DNA of 64,000 bases from Gonatopus flavifemur (taxonomy: Eukaryota > Arthropoda > Insecta > Hymenoptera > Dryinidae), in the NCBI GenBank assembly GCA_018340375.1, contig JAFFJZ010000049.1:1-64000 (forward strand), read 5' to 3'. The translations under genes were made by a program, and so were the position numbers. The notes under the pieces were generated by a model, which worked only from the letters and a program-made list of their open reading frames with translations, searched no databases and was not told where the DNA came from. Shown in pieces: positions 10,435 through 21,872 of this stretch (the stretch's first letter is position 1; each line of letters begins with the position of its first letter).

Positions 10435-12456
10435 TTAGTCTGTATCACTGCTGCCATCATCAGAGTGATCAGACGGAGCACTTACAACAGGTTCCTTCAA
10501 AAGTTCTGAAACTTCTGTCATGATTGGCGAACGTTTAGTTTTAGGAACAGCACGTAAACTTGTAATGTATGGATCAGATGTGATCAGCAACCTATGAGTC
10601 AAGTCCGTGTTCGTATGAATTCTTGATGACTTTCTGGTGAAAAGTTCTCTGTACTTTCGGCTATCTTTATTCCTCGCTTCTTGAGCCTCTTCTGATAGCT
10701 GGCCTATTGGAATAATATTTGCGGCTATGATATCTCCTCCATGGTACAGTACTTTGTGAACACTTACAGGCATATAATACCAAGGATACTCTCTCAAATA
10801 CAGTTCCAAACTATCACGAGCATATTTACTGAATTTGTCTGTATCAATCGGAAAACCACAGTTAAAACACTCCAAAATGACATGAAATCTTCTTATTAAG
10901 TCTACATTCACACCAGTTATTTCCTAAGATTTATCAGCATTTCTAAAGAACTTACGGGCTGTATTGCCATCATTAGTGTTTCCTGATTGTTGTGTAGACA
11001 TATCTACCAATAGTCCAAGCTGATTACGAAATTTCTCTTGAACTTGTTTTTTTTTCTCTTCCATTTTGACTTCATTTTTTTTGCCACGTACTTGCCACTT
11101 CTTGATATCTAATCTGTATGAAATGTGGATAATACATCCAAAAGACCGTATCCAAGAATGCAGGGGTGAAAGTCCAAGAGTCAAAAAATTCTCATTACTA
11201 TTTTTCTTGGATAGAATCTGAAGGTTATTCATCTCAGTCGGTAGTGCTCCACGTAAGTGATATTTTTGCGTTGACGAACATTCGGATACGGAATTAAAAA
11301 TTTTTCCATCAATCATACAAAAAATCATGTCAGGCTTGCAGATGAATTCCTTATTTCTCACAGTTAGTACAATAGGAGTGAGATCAGCAACTTGTTCTCC
11401 TACTTCTTGTACTTTGTTTTTCACAACATCGACTGTCTCTTTTGCAAAAATAAATTTGATTGGGCGACAGTATTTTGTAGAAGATGGAGCTGGATTTCGC
11501 CAAATTACAGATCTTTGATTGTTCTTCATGTTATAAATTTGAATAGGCACCATAGAAATACTGAACAAACTTGCGTCAGTCGATTGTTCGTCTGAAAATT
11601 TTTGACGGTACGCACTTTGTTGAGCACCGTCACGTCCCCATTCAACAGCAATGTTAATGTTACTGACATCATCGGACAAAGTTTGGAATACATCTTCTTG
11701 GGATTTAATCACCCTTCTGACAGTGTGATCGAGGAGAGACTGCAATACAATTTCAGCGGATGTTTCGGTGATTTTAATATCGTTAGGATAACAAAGTTTC
11801 TTAGCATCCTTCACCTCATCATAGGATGAATGAATATTACTACCGACTTCTGTAGCTTGATCACGCAGAACATTGTGTTCGTTTGTCGAAAGATTCGCGT
11901 CAACAAGTCCAGCTAACGCTTGATCTGCTGATAATTCAGATGGAACTTGAAACGAAGATTTTCGAGCGTTCTTAATATTCGTACCCCTCATAGAAGAAGA
12001 ACAACAAAGCTTCTTCACAATCGCAGCCGCGTGACGTTTTCCCGCCTTGCGCAATTTCAACTCAGCGGCTTTCGACATTTCTTCGTTACTTGTTGTTTCG
12101 ACAAGTGCTTTTATTTTTCTGGTCTGAACTTTTGAGGAACATTCCTCAAACGCTTCTTGAGGTCTACCACTTGCTTTTTTATTTGCATTCATCGAAAGAT
12201 TAGGTGCGAAGTTGAACTTGACTCCCGCTTTCAACCATGTTGCGTTGTCGTTCAAGAATCTCTCCCGGTGGCGATTTGCTTCAACCCATTTGACTTGTAT
12301 ACTATGTACACACTCTCTTATTTTAGCCCTGAAACTAGTGGACGGTTCCGCGACTCCTGTTTGTTCCATTACCCAGTTTGGAACAACTTCTAATTTGTTT
12401 GTGCGAGCTTGTGCCCACATATCGAACAAAGAGCGCCATGTGAGTATGGGAGCCAT
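10435..12456 (-). pseudogene. Transib-family (RAG1-related) transposase with one internal stop
   Basis: One continuous minus-strand frame from ATG at 12456 (MAPILTWRSL, preceded by a TTTGTTTCAG acceptor) to the stop at 10435, interrupted only by TAG at 10924-10926; about 672 coding residues. Transib enzymes are DDE transposases sharing ancestry with the RAG1 recombinase core. Supporting landmarks: WGRDGAQQSAYRQ, NPAPSSTKYCRPIKF followed by KETVD, MIDGK, NDGNTARKFF just before the stop, and downstream YPWYYMPVSVHKVL and PIGQLSEEAQEARNK. The last aligns with the RAG1 segment holding the catalytic Glu. Candidate catalytic residues are the Asp of GRDGA, the Asp of KETVD and the Glu of QEARNK. Sense codons resume in the same frame right after TAG, so this is a single nonsense change. 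I found no convincing CACWATG-type termini. Confidence 0.8.
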
Positions 12457-12852
12457 CCTGAAACAAATCACTGTATAAGATTTTCGCGTGAATTTGCGCA
12501 AGGTTCCTCGATTGTTTTCAGTACTATACTAAATTAGCTATAATGTGGGATAAAGTTCAAGTTGGAACACCTTGGAACACCTAAGTAAAATTCTGTTCGA
12601 AATTGACAAACTATAAGATTTTTCTATAACGACGACAAGTCATCTTTTCGCAGCTATGTTGTTAGCTGATCCTTCAATGGAATGTTGAGTTAAAATACAA
12701 AATCTTACCTTAAGACATCAGTGAAAATAATTGGACACAACACTGACCACCTCGCGTACGCAGAGCTCAACACTAGTCAAATTAATTTACTTCACATTAC
12801 ACAGTTGTTGCAGAGCGCTGGGCGCGTATGACTTGACCGGTGTTGCGGGTCA

Positions 12853-15260
12853 CTATCGTACAAGTATGTGGTAGTTCCGTTCGACTGGGATATTTAGCTC
12901 ACTATATATCAGGTCTTGTTTAAAAAATAACATGGTCGGAAAAATGAATTGAGTTCCCCTAGATTGACGATATCTCACACTGTGGGTCGGTTCGAATTTT
13001 AAACAACCTCCACAGTTTCCTATACCTTCTTCCGATGATAAGAGACATTTCAATGTCCCCGTTTTGAGACTGACTCGGTGATGAGTTTTGATGTTGTTCA
13101 AATCACTGAACGATCGTTCAACAATAACATTAAAGAATGGCAATACCAACAGAAAATTTCAATAATGTCCGAAGATTTGGAAACAATAGCTTTCCAGCGG
13201 CATTTCTCAATTTTCCTACTTTTTTCAAATATTCATCTGCTGGCAGATTTGGGAATAAATTATGCGTTGCAAGGTCAAGTAATGCATGATTGCATCATTC
13301 TTGATCCAATGAGTGTGGAGTGACATGGTCGTTTAAGTTAGGAAATCTCTCAAGTATTGGACGTAAACTTTCAATTGAGCTACTTCAGGATTGACCACTT
13401 CCAAGGTTTCAAATAGTGAGTCTCGAAATTGGGATCTTGTTTCAATCTTAGTCACGGCTTCTATGTGAAAATTTCTGCATGAATTATAAAAAATATCCAA
13501 GTCTTGTAGGAGCACTCCTTCATTTTTCGAATCCTCAATAGTTTCATCAGCAAGTAATCCCACATATATCTGATAGTTTTGAACAAATAGCTGTAGATTT
13601 TGATGGTCTACTGTTAATGCATTCTTTCCTTTCACACCTTTTACATCCATGTAGTTACAACACAAAGTCTGAACTAATCTGTCAATCTCTGGTTTCAGCT
13701 CATGTAATAAGGGTTGATCTTGCTGGAACATTGTGTTGGAATCATTCATCAGAGATGAAACATAAGACATAAACTTAAGATATGCTTTCGTGAATGTATT
13801 TTCCATTGTTATCAGCATTTCTTCTACAGTCTTCGATGGATCTCCAAACAGTGATTTTCTGAAATATGCCTTCAAACGTATACATTGTTCCAGTACACAA
13901 TTAACACATTCGTGAATAGATAACCATCTAGGTATTGATGGCGACAAGATTTTATGGATTTCAGCATTGAAAAATTCTCGGAATTCTTCAAAACGTACTT
14001 GTCACTGAAAACTTCGACTGAAGTGGGATCCTATATTCCTTAGGAGATTCCCGACTGATCTTGGTAGTTTTGGAAAAGCTTTAGAAGCTACTGAATGTAT
14101 CATGTGACCTGAACATTTGATAAAAGCCACGCGTGGGGAATCTTTTTTCAAATTTGCGTACAACTGATTTGTCTTCTCCAAACAAAACGTTTGTGGTATC
14201 ACTTGAAAATCCAACGAAATTCGATAGTGGAATATCATACTTTCCGAAACGAGTTTTGAGGCATGTAGTTGAATCATCTGCTGTTCCTGGAGGTGCTTCA
14301 ATCATATCGAAAAATCTCCTACCAATTTGATCTTCACAATCATCGAAGGAAATCACTGCGGAGGCGCATTGTTGTATATTCCCTCTATCTGTTGTTTCAT
14401 CCATTATTATGCTGAAAAAGCATCCGTCTTGTCTCAAAATATCATTTAAACTTCGTTGAAAGTGATGAGCTATTGAGTTTCCAATGACCGCAGTTGCCTT
14501 TGATCTTCGAGAACTGATCTGTTTTGAGATCTTCGAGTCTAGAAATAAATTATGACATGATGGGGGAAGGGTGTCCATTAATGTGAATGGTAAATTGTTC
14601 ACCGCCGATAGACCAGCAAGTTTTATTCCAGCTCTCCTCGCGAGAATACTATGAGTGACGTCAAACATATCAGGTCAGGGGATTGTTTTGGCAGTCTGAG
14701 ATGAAAGGCCCTGATCCTTTTTTGACTTATAATGTTTCTTAATAGCATTTCTGTGTGCATGGATATCCGTTTCACATATTTTTCACCAACAGATGTCATT
14801 ACCCCTCATCTTTGCATCTTTTTTTGACAGCCAGCCCTTAAACTCTGGAATGTTACGCCAAGAAGTTATGAACTTATATCTTTCCTCAGATTTTTCTTCA
14901 ATTTTCTTGGGCGTTTTTCTGGTTCGATCCGTGGATTTTCCATTCGATGCTACCTCTATATCATCCTAAGAGAAGCAAGAATTGTTAATTCAATACTCGA
15001 ATGAATTGGACTGAATATGAGTATTTTTATAAACATTCCATCAAGGAAGCCTCAAATGAGCAAAACGTTCAGACCATTTCCATCGAACGATAATATCTCA
15101 ATTAGAAACAATAAAATCTGACCTCTACATGTTCTTCTTGTACCCTGTGAACACCTTCAGCACTTCTCTCATGAACGGGAGAAGATCCATGTAGCTCAGA
15201 TGACATAGAATTATTATTAACATCATCACCGTCATCACCAATCTTTGGTTTTCTTGCTTT
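12853..15260 (-). pseudogene. hAT-family transposase remnant
   Basis: Minus-strand pieces in family order. About 14690-14960 is a BED-like finger region (KICETDIHAHR, with a TGA at 14783-14785). 14081-14668 holds the core with IIMDETTD and NFVGFSSD. 14002-14301 continues in another frame (KCSGHMIHSVASKAFPKLPR), implying a frame shift near 14140. 13333-13947 is the helical insertion region (PRWLSIHECVN). 12853-13149 is the C-terminal dimerisation segment (VERSFSDLNNIKT). A Ser/Asp-rich N-terminal exon may lie at 15120-15260. Several stops and shifts make it inactive. The family cuts and pastes with 8-bp target duplications; I could not find them by eye. Confidence 0.75.
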
Positions 15261-15407
15261 CTAAAGAAAATATTTCAATCATTTATTTCTCTTCGGGATT
15301 TACATCTGAGTATGATTGTTTTGAAGTTGAACATTTAATTTTACAGTGCCATTGGAGTTTTGAAACTAGAGTGTCTTTATATTGTTGATTGAATCGAGAC
15401 ATAAATA

Positions 15408-16683
15408 CAGGTTGGTTGAAAAGTTCCTGCGCTCACCAAGAGATAGCACTCCTAGCTCAAAACTTTTTTTTTCTCAAGTTGGTATATCTGTCCTGAGAAC
15501 ACATGCAGAGTTACAAGTCATTCTGTCAATTCATTCTTTGTTTACAAGCCATTTGAAGTTGACGTGTCATTGATTTTTCTCAATATGGAAAAAATTGAAT
15601 ATCGTGCAGTCATTAGATTCTTTGTTTTGAAGGGTTTAAAAGTAAAGGAAATTTATGAGCAATTGTTAGAAGTGTATGAAGAGTCCTCACCTTCAAAACG
15701 CACCGTTGAATTGAAACGTGGTCGTACTAGCCTTGGAGACGATCCACGCGAAGGACGACCAAAAACTGCAACCACAGTAGAAATCATTGAGCATGTACAT
15801 AATATGGTCAGTGAAGATCCAAGTTTGACTAAGCGTGAAATTGCTAATGCCATAGGCATCTCAGACGAACGAGGACTCCATATTTTACATGAAGAATTAC
15901 GTATGAAAAAACTGTTTGGAAAGTTGGAGCCGCACATGTCAACAATTCAACAAAAACTGGATCGAAAACAAATTTTTCAGCGTGATTTGGAGCGTTTTGA
16001 GCAGAATAAAATCGACTTCTCGCGTCATTCTATAATGACGGATGAGACTTGGATCTACCACCATGATCCCAAATTGAAACAAGAACGTTTACAGTGGACT
16101 GAAGCTGGTTGTTCAGCTCCAAAGCAGGTGAAGTCACAACGATCAGCAAAGAAGGTTATGGCATCAGTTTTTTGGGATGCAAAAGGAATTTTGTTCATTG
16201 ATTATCTTCAGAAAGGTAAGACAATCAACTCCAAATATTACTGCAGCCTTTTGGATCAGCTGGATGAAAAAATTCGTGAGAAAAGACCTGGTTTAAAGAA
16301 GGAAAAAATCATTTTTCATCAAGATAATGCACCTGCTCACAAAAGTGTTTTGACGATGGCTAAATTCAAAGAACTCAAGTACGAATTGCTTGAAAATCCA
16401 CCGTATTCGCCAGATTTGGCTCCTAGCGACTACTATCTCTCCGGAAATCTCAAACAATTCCTTCGTGGAAAGCATTTTTCGTCGGATGAAGAGGCCATAG
16501 CAGCCGTAGACGGTTATTTTGCAGAGCTTCCGGAAAACCATTATAAGGATGGGATAAAATTATTGGAAGATCATTGGAACAAGTGTATTGAGCTTCTAGG
16601 AGATTATATCGAATAAAAAAATATATTTCGTAACCAAAACAGTATTCTCTCATTTCGAGCGCAGAAACTTTTCAACCAACCTG
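15408..16683 (+). mobile_element. Mariner transposon, 1276 bp, TA duplication
   Basis: Terminal inverted repeats start CAGGTTGGTTGAAAAGTT on the left and are mirrored at the right end (AACTTTTCAACCAACCTG). TA flanks both sides (15406-15407 and 16684-16685), the mariner target duplication. It contains one open transposase frame. With intact ends and an open frame it is one of the youngest DNA transposons here. Confidence 0.93.
15585..16616 (+). CDS. Mariner transposase, 343 residues
   Basis: The start is the ATG at 15585 (MEKIEYRAV), matching the family N-terminus; the upstream in-frame ATG at 15564 adds only seven unrelated residues. It has N-terminal helix-turn-helix domains, the conserved linker (RGRTSLGDDPREGRPK), and a catalytic core with Asp153 (MTDETW), Asp247 (HQDNAPAH) and Asp282 (LAPSDYY). 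That gives 34 residues between the last two, the mariner D,D34D pattern. Length is typical. One oddity: the segment before KRGRTS lacks the W-x2-x-F motif most relatives have there (PSKRTVEL runs straight into KRGR), suggesting an in-frame deletion of about five codons between the two helix-turn-helix units. Catalysis may be intact while DNA binding is impaired. Confidence 0.9.
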   Translation: MEKIEYRAVIRFFVLKGLKVKEIYEQLLEVYEESSPSKRTVELKRGRTSLGDDPREGRPKTATTVEIIEHVHNMVSEDPSLTKREIANAIGISDERGLHILHEELRMKKLFGKLEPHMSTIQQKLDRKQIFQRDLERFEQNKIDFSRHSIMTDETWIYHHDPKLKQERLQWTEAGCSAPKQVKSQRSAKKVMASVFWDAKGILFIDYLQKGKTINSKYYCSLLDQLDEKIREKRPGLKKEKIIFHQDNAPAHKSVLTMAKFKELKYELLENPPYSPDLAPSDYYLSGNLKQFLRGKHFSSDEEAIAAVDGYFAELPENHYKDGIKLLEDHWNKCIELLGDYIE

Positions 16684-16685
16684 TA

Positions 16686-17637
16686 CATATGAGACAGTAC
16701 AGTAGTTTGGAATAAGTTCATTGAAGCACCCTTGTAATCAGAAGCCTAGGATTCATATAGAATACTTCATGAATGTACCGAGAATTATTGTACTGTTTGG
16801 GATTTTCCTAGAACTTCGTCGAAGGACACAATTAATTATGAATTTTCGAAGCTTTTTTGAATGTGGGAGTGGTAAAATATCAGCACTTTGAAAGGATGAA
16901 AATATTTCTCAAACTGAAGTGAATAAACGTTACTTCAGAGTTTTTGTCGGTGATGGTGATTGCAATTTTTCTTTCTGTTGTGTACAAACCCTGACGAAAA
17001 ATTTTCTCCTAATTCTTCATAGTTCCAATTCATTGAGGAAATATCCGAAATTCTGTTGTCCTTTTCCATATTTCCTCAATGAATCAAGATTCATGAAACA
17101 TTATGAAGGGATTTTCGTCGAGAGAGTGAAATCACTTAGGTGAGAAACCCCACAAAAACTGAATTATCAACAAAATCATAGGCTGTGGGTAACATGTTAA
17201 TAGTGTTATAAACCCGGAATCAGAAAATGAAATTGTTTATGTACAGAGTAATGAGTGAAGAAGATGAGTAGATGTGGAAACTTCGAAGTAAAAACCTTTC
17301 TGAATCTTGAATGGGAAAAAGAGGTGGAATACTTCTTCCTCTTGACCTCTCTTTGTGATTCAGCTTTCGAAACATTTGCATCTCGATCATTTTGACGTTT
17401 CTCCTGGAGAGATGTCATTTTAATTGCAAGCATTCTCAAGAACAAACAAGATTGAGGAATATAATGTCATTACTCACTTCGGGTTGATTAGATGATGAAG
17501 TCCTTTTCAATCATCGATGCATTATGCCGATTTGTTTATTCATACGATGTTGTTACTTTTACAAATATATCATATGATTATGTCTTGTTTCGATGTATGA
17601 GAGGAACAAAAGAAGTTCCTTTGACAGTTGGCCACTA
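16686..17637. other. Intergenic, nothing firm
   Basis: AT-rich. A Lys/Glu-rich minus-strand frame at 17206-17445 contains a plausible acceptor (CTCTCCAG near 17410) but I cannot tie it to a gene. Confidence 0.35.
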
Positions 17638-18109
17638 AAATTCCCACAACAGACCATTTCCCGCAATATTCCCCGAATGAACCTGAATTTCCCGCAATTC
17701 GGGGAATTCCCCGCAGATTGGCAACACTGGTGATGTTGAACAACTCAGCAATGAACATTTAATACAAGTACCAACACTTTCTAAGTGTCGGTTCATATGC
17801 TTCAAAATATATTTTTCATTATCTTTCCTCACATCCAGGCATTGTGCAACAATATTTTCTCAACTTTTGAGAGTTTTCATGATGCAGGTGAATATGTCGT
17901 CTGAATTTGAAATATGTATCAAATGTTTTTCCACATTTGGGATATAAATCTGATATTTCTAAATCAGGAACATTTGTATGCTCCATTTGATGCCTATTAT
18001 ATGAATGAATATTTTGGAATCCAGTACGGTAGATGCCACATTGAATCTGTGGGGGCATGCTTATTGTTTTGAACAGAGAAAGGTGGGTGGTAGCAATGGA
18101 AAAATACAT
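17638..18109 (-). pseudogene. Broken C2H2 zinc-finger frame
   Basis: Minus-strand frame from 18109 with three C2H2-like units. The first (QCGIYRTGF, then H-x4-H) lacks its second Cys, replaced by Tyr. The second (LYPKCGKTF, then H-x4-H) lacks its first Cys. The third (CTMPGC, then 12 residues, H-x3-H) is complete only if the frame shifts by one base near 17828, because the first frame stops right after CEER. Such proteins normally bind DNA. Two missing ligands plus a frame shift argue that it no longer does. Downstream it runs into GC-rich repetitive sequence (ATTCCCCG-like palindromic words). Host or transposon origin is undetermined. Confidence 0.5.
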
Positions 18110-18197
18110 TGCAAATGTTCAGCCGTTGAATAAGTAGCAGACTGTCGTGGCACTCCAGAGCTCCATTGATTGAAACTGGAATTGATGGAAACTGGTT

Positions 18198-18238
18198 TAT
18201 ATATATATATATATATATGTGTGTATATATATATATAC
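18198..18238. repeat. (TA)n/(TG)n microsatellite
   Basis: About 40 bases of alternating TA with an internal GTGTGT stretch. Confidence 0.9.
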
Positions 18239-18484
18239 TTCTGATTTCAATTTTAAAACCAATAAAACACTGAATCATTCAACATTAATTTCATTCCGTC
18301 GTGATTTAAAATCTCATCAATCTCAATTTTCTTCAAGCAATACACAAATAGCAATACAGTGGATACAATAAATGACTTTGTTTCCTCAAAAATTTGTGCA
18401 TTTAGAGAATTCTAGATTTCATGTACTCATTGTACGTTCCAAACATTACATTTTGATTCCTATTCATTCTCATTTCTATTTGAA

Positions 18485-18665
18485 ATAGAAATGAAGGAGG
18501 AAAAAGGAAAGGAACTCAAATAAATTCAAAGAGATGCATGTTCCTCTAATAGTTAAAGTATTATTATTTGAACTTCACTTCCAAATTTATAAATGCCGGA
18601 GCTTGACTCGAGGAATGATTAGTGGAGGAAGACAATGATAATGATGAATATTATAATATAAAGTT
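18485..18665. repeat. Left copy of the ~180-bp direct repeat (candidate 3' LTR)
   Basis: Matches 24043-24222 in the same orientation. It contains a TATA-like word (on the minus strand, CATTTATAAAT) and a poly-purine tract at its left end. Confidence 0.65.
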
Positions 18666-19178
18666 AGTTCCCTGTAGGAAAAACTTTGATTCTTTCCGTA
18701 AATCGTTGAATTCGAACGGTTTGAACAAAAAAAGGGGTGAATCGTTGCTCCACGTTCCTTCACACTTTCGAACACACTGATCACACTTGGAAGTAAATTC
18801 ACTCGATCAAATAGATTCTAAAGGTTCAGAGCATTTTTAGCGAATAACAATGGCACTTCAAGCAAGATAGAGGCGATACAAAATTTCCGCATAGCAACAG
18901 AGAAAGAGCCAATATAGCACACACGCAATTATATGTCACAGGTGGAACGCTTCGCAACGACTGACTCCGTTAATTTCCGAATCGAAGTCGGTCGCACGAA
19001 TCACACACACACAAACTCATCCACTTAAACTATTGACGCACAGTAATACATCTTAACCGAACTCTACTTTTCGAATCTCGATCATAGCCCGCGTTCAAAA
19101 CTGCCGTCTCCACAACATTACCGCCAGCCTTGTTTGTCACGAGCGCAAACGAATAAACAAGAAGAATGGAGCTATATT
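18666..19178. other. 3' untranslated part of the BEL/Pao element
   Basis: Lies between the integrase end and the left direct repeat. No reading frame of note. Confidence 0.4.
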
Positions 19179-20987
19179 TCAGTTGGCAGATGAATCGAAT
19201 TTGATCGGTAAAACGCACAGCTTTGAGATAGGGCGTTTGTACGTTCCTGCGGATGTTTGCACGGGCACAACGCGCACCAGATTATCGGAGCCTGTGTGGC
19301 ACATTTCCACTCGCGCAAGCTCCCATTTAGCGAGAGGTAAGTTGTCGTGCCTCAGCAGCACCAGATCCCCAGGCCGAAGATTGTTTTGTCGCAAATGCCA
19401 TGCTTATCGCTGTTGGAGAGAGTGCAGATAATCTCGGTTCCGGACTTTCCACAACTGTTCAGACAGTTTCTGAACCATTTGCCACCTTGACAAGCGGTTA
19501 TCAGCTAGATCGAGCACAGAAGGCGTAGGCAAAGCCTTCAAACTGGAACCGATCGAAAAATAACCAGGAGTTAGTGCCTCCAAGGACTCAGGGTCGTCAT
19601 ATAACGGCGCAATAGGTCGTGAATCAAGCCATGCTCCGACGTTACACAAAAGAGTTTGGGATTCATCCCTCACAAGAATAACATCACCTAAAACTCGACG
19701 AAGATGGAATTTCAATCGTTTCACACCAGCCTCCCAAATCCTTCCGAAGTGAGGAGCGCTAGGTGATATAAAATGCCAGCGTAAGCGGTCGTTTGCATAT
19801 TGATCCTTCAATAACGGATCCGAAATTATTTGCCTATAATTGTCCGATAGCTCTCTATCGGCCCCTACAAAGTTCGTACCATTGTCCGTGTAGACATCGG
19901 ATGGTATACCGCGTCGAGCAACGAACCTATCGAGAGCTGCAAGAAAATCAGCCGTAGAACAGCTGTTTACGAGCTCGAGATGTATTGCCTCGGTTGACAG
20001 ACAAACGAATAGTGAAACAAATCCCTTAATTCCCCGATTGCCTCTACCTCGTGATAACCGGACGAAGAATGGCCCAGCATAATCGATTCCGCAGTGGGAA
20101 AAAGGCCGTGAAGGCTGAACCCGATATTCAGGTAAAGGACCCATGGGTTGCTGCGCAGGGATAGCCCGATAGCGAACACAGGTAACGCAATTGGATATAC
20201 ATCGCTTCACGAGCGTTCTAAGTCCTAATATCCAATATTGCTGTCTAATAGTATACATCATCAGCTGTACACCTCCATGCAACGTTTGCAAGTGAACTCG
20301 ACGGATTATAAGCCCAGAAAGTTCGCAGCTGGGCAGGATCAGCGGAAACTTCTGAATATACAATAGCTTAGACTTTTCAAGTCTGCCCCCTACTCGCAAC
20401 ATACCAGTCGCATCGACGAGAGGATTGAGTTTTATTAGTTTACTCTCACGGTGGATCGATTGACCTCCGCTTGACACGTCTAGTTCATCCTTGAAGAACA
20501 GGATTTGCAATTTCCTCACCCAAAACGATTCTGCGTCGGTGATCTCATCAAGCGTAGGCGAAACATCGGGGTATGGAAGCGATTCGTGACGAGCATGAGT
20601 GATAAACCGCTTGCAAAAGCAAGTGACGCAGAGCAAACGCAAGTAAGAGGAAACAGGCCGGAATGGTGCCCATTGCTTCCCAAAAGGAACTGTCAAAACA
20701 GTTTTCTCTGCCCGAGCTTCCGACAGCGCAGCATCATCAACATTCAGAGAAGCAGAAGGCCAGTTATCAGTAGACTCCCTCAACCAGCGAGGGCCTCGCC
20801 ACCACAACTCGCTTTGAATGAGCTTCTTGGGATGAATACCCTTGGATGCGAGGTCAGCAGGATTTTCCTTTCCAGAAATATGCCTCCAGTTGGCAGCAGA
20901 AAGTCGAGTCTGTATGCCTGATACCCTGTTGGCGACGAATGTTTTCCACCTATTTGGAGGATTAGAAATCCACGAAAGCGCAACCAA
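19179..20987 (-). pseudogene. BEL/Pao RNase H remnant and integrase
   Basis: Starts in RNase H (LVALSWISNPPNRWKTF) and continues into integrase. The zinc-binding H-H-C-C is present (VHLQTLHGG, CISNCVTC). The catalytic triad is visible as Asp in GIDYAGP, Asp in YTDNGTNF and Glu in GRIWEAGVK, with a C-terminal domain (RPGDLVLLRHDN). TAA at about 19404-19406 interrupts the frame (LQQR, stop, AWHLRQ); sense codons resume in the same frame to 19179. Integrase would insert the cDNA. The catalytic residues are retained even though the element as a whole is defective. Confidence 0.85.
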
Positions 20988-21872
20988 GGAATCGCATTCG
21001 GGGACCTAGAATTCTCATCCGAAGCAAGCTGTTTTATGACCCGGTTGGCCAAAAACGGAGCACAAGCAGTTCCGTAAGTTACGATCAGCAAACGATAAGT
21101 CTCCGAATCGGAGCCTGCACCAGCTCTCCAAAAAATCCTTTGAAAATCGGCGTCTCGAGGGTCTGATAGATCTGCCTGAACATCTTTTCGATGTCAGCGC
21201 ATATCACGAAGCGATAGGAACGCCAATTGCAAATAAGCGCGCATAAATCGGCCTGTAACTTAGGTCCAACTAGTAGAAAATCATTCAACGATTCGCGATT
21301 TGCAGCAAGCATAGACGCGTTGAATACTACGCGTAACCTTGACGTAGAACTCGTTTCCCTTCATACAGGATGATAGGACAAATAGCAGCCTGTGTAAGCG
21401 GAGCAGCAGGTGACAGCTCCATGTGCCCTTTAGACAGATACTCAAACATGAATTCCTGATATGCATTGAATTTTTCAGGATTAACCAGCAATCTGGATTC
21501 GTTTTTCAAAAAGAACTTCCGAGCAATATCAGACGAACGAGGTAATTCGACCGAACAAGCAGATTTAAATGGCAACCGTACCACATATCGACCATCAGCG
21601 TTGCGAGAATGAGTTTGAACGAAATGTTGCTCGCACCCGAGCTCCTCAGCATTCATCGAAGAGGCAGTAGGCAGGTCTTCCAATCTCCAAAACCTGCGAA
21701 ACGATTCATCGAGCTCTGAGCAAGCACATAAGTGATTGACAGCAATGCTAGGCAGATCAGAAGAATAATTTCCAAAAACTACCCATCCGAAGATGGTATT
21801 TTGCAACTGTGGAGCAGGATCAGCCAGCAACAGCTGATGCGAATGGGTCCATGTTTCCTCTATGTGTAGCAT
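20988..21872 (-). pseudogene. BEL/Pao reverse transcriptase fragment, catalytic core deleted
   Basis: 21327-21872 carries the linker before RT (FGWVVFGNYSS, GHMELSPAAPLTQ). The frame then breaks near 21385; a second frame carries RLRVVFNAS, LNDFLLVGPKLQADL and ADIEKMFRQI, with one TGA just before. After VTYGTACAPFLANRVIKQLA the sequence jumps near 21005 directly to the RNase H segment. The region that should hold the RT active-site Y-x-D-D and the thumb is absent. The product could not copy RNA. Confidence 0.8.

Noticed and set aside
10900..10957. A mini-intron joining the two Transib parts
   Set aside because: The two parts are in the same frame separated by only one stop codon; the apparent donor would give a 32-54 base intron that removes family-conserved residues.
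10130..12850. CACAGTG-like words as Transib/RSS-type termini
   Set aside because: Matches near 10130 and 12840 are not properly inverted with respect to each other and have no clear 5-bp duplication.
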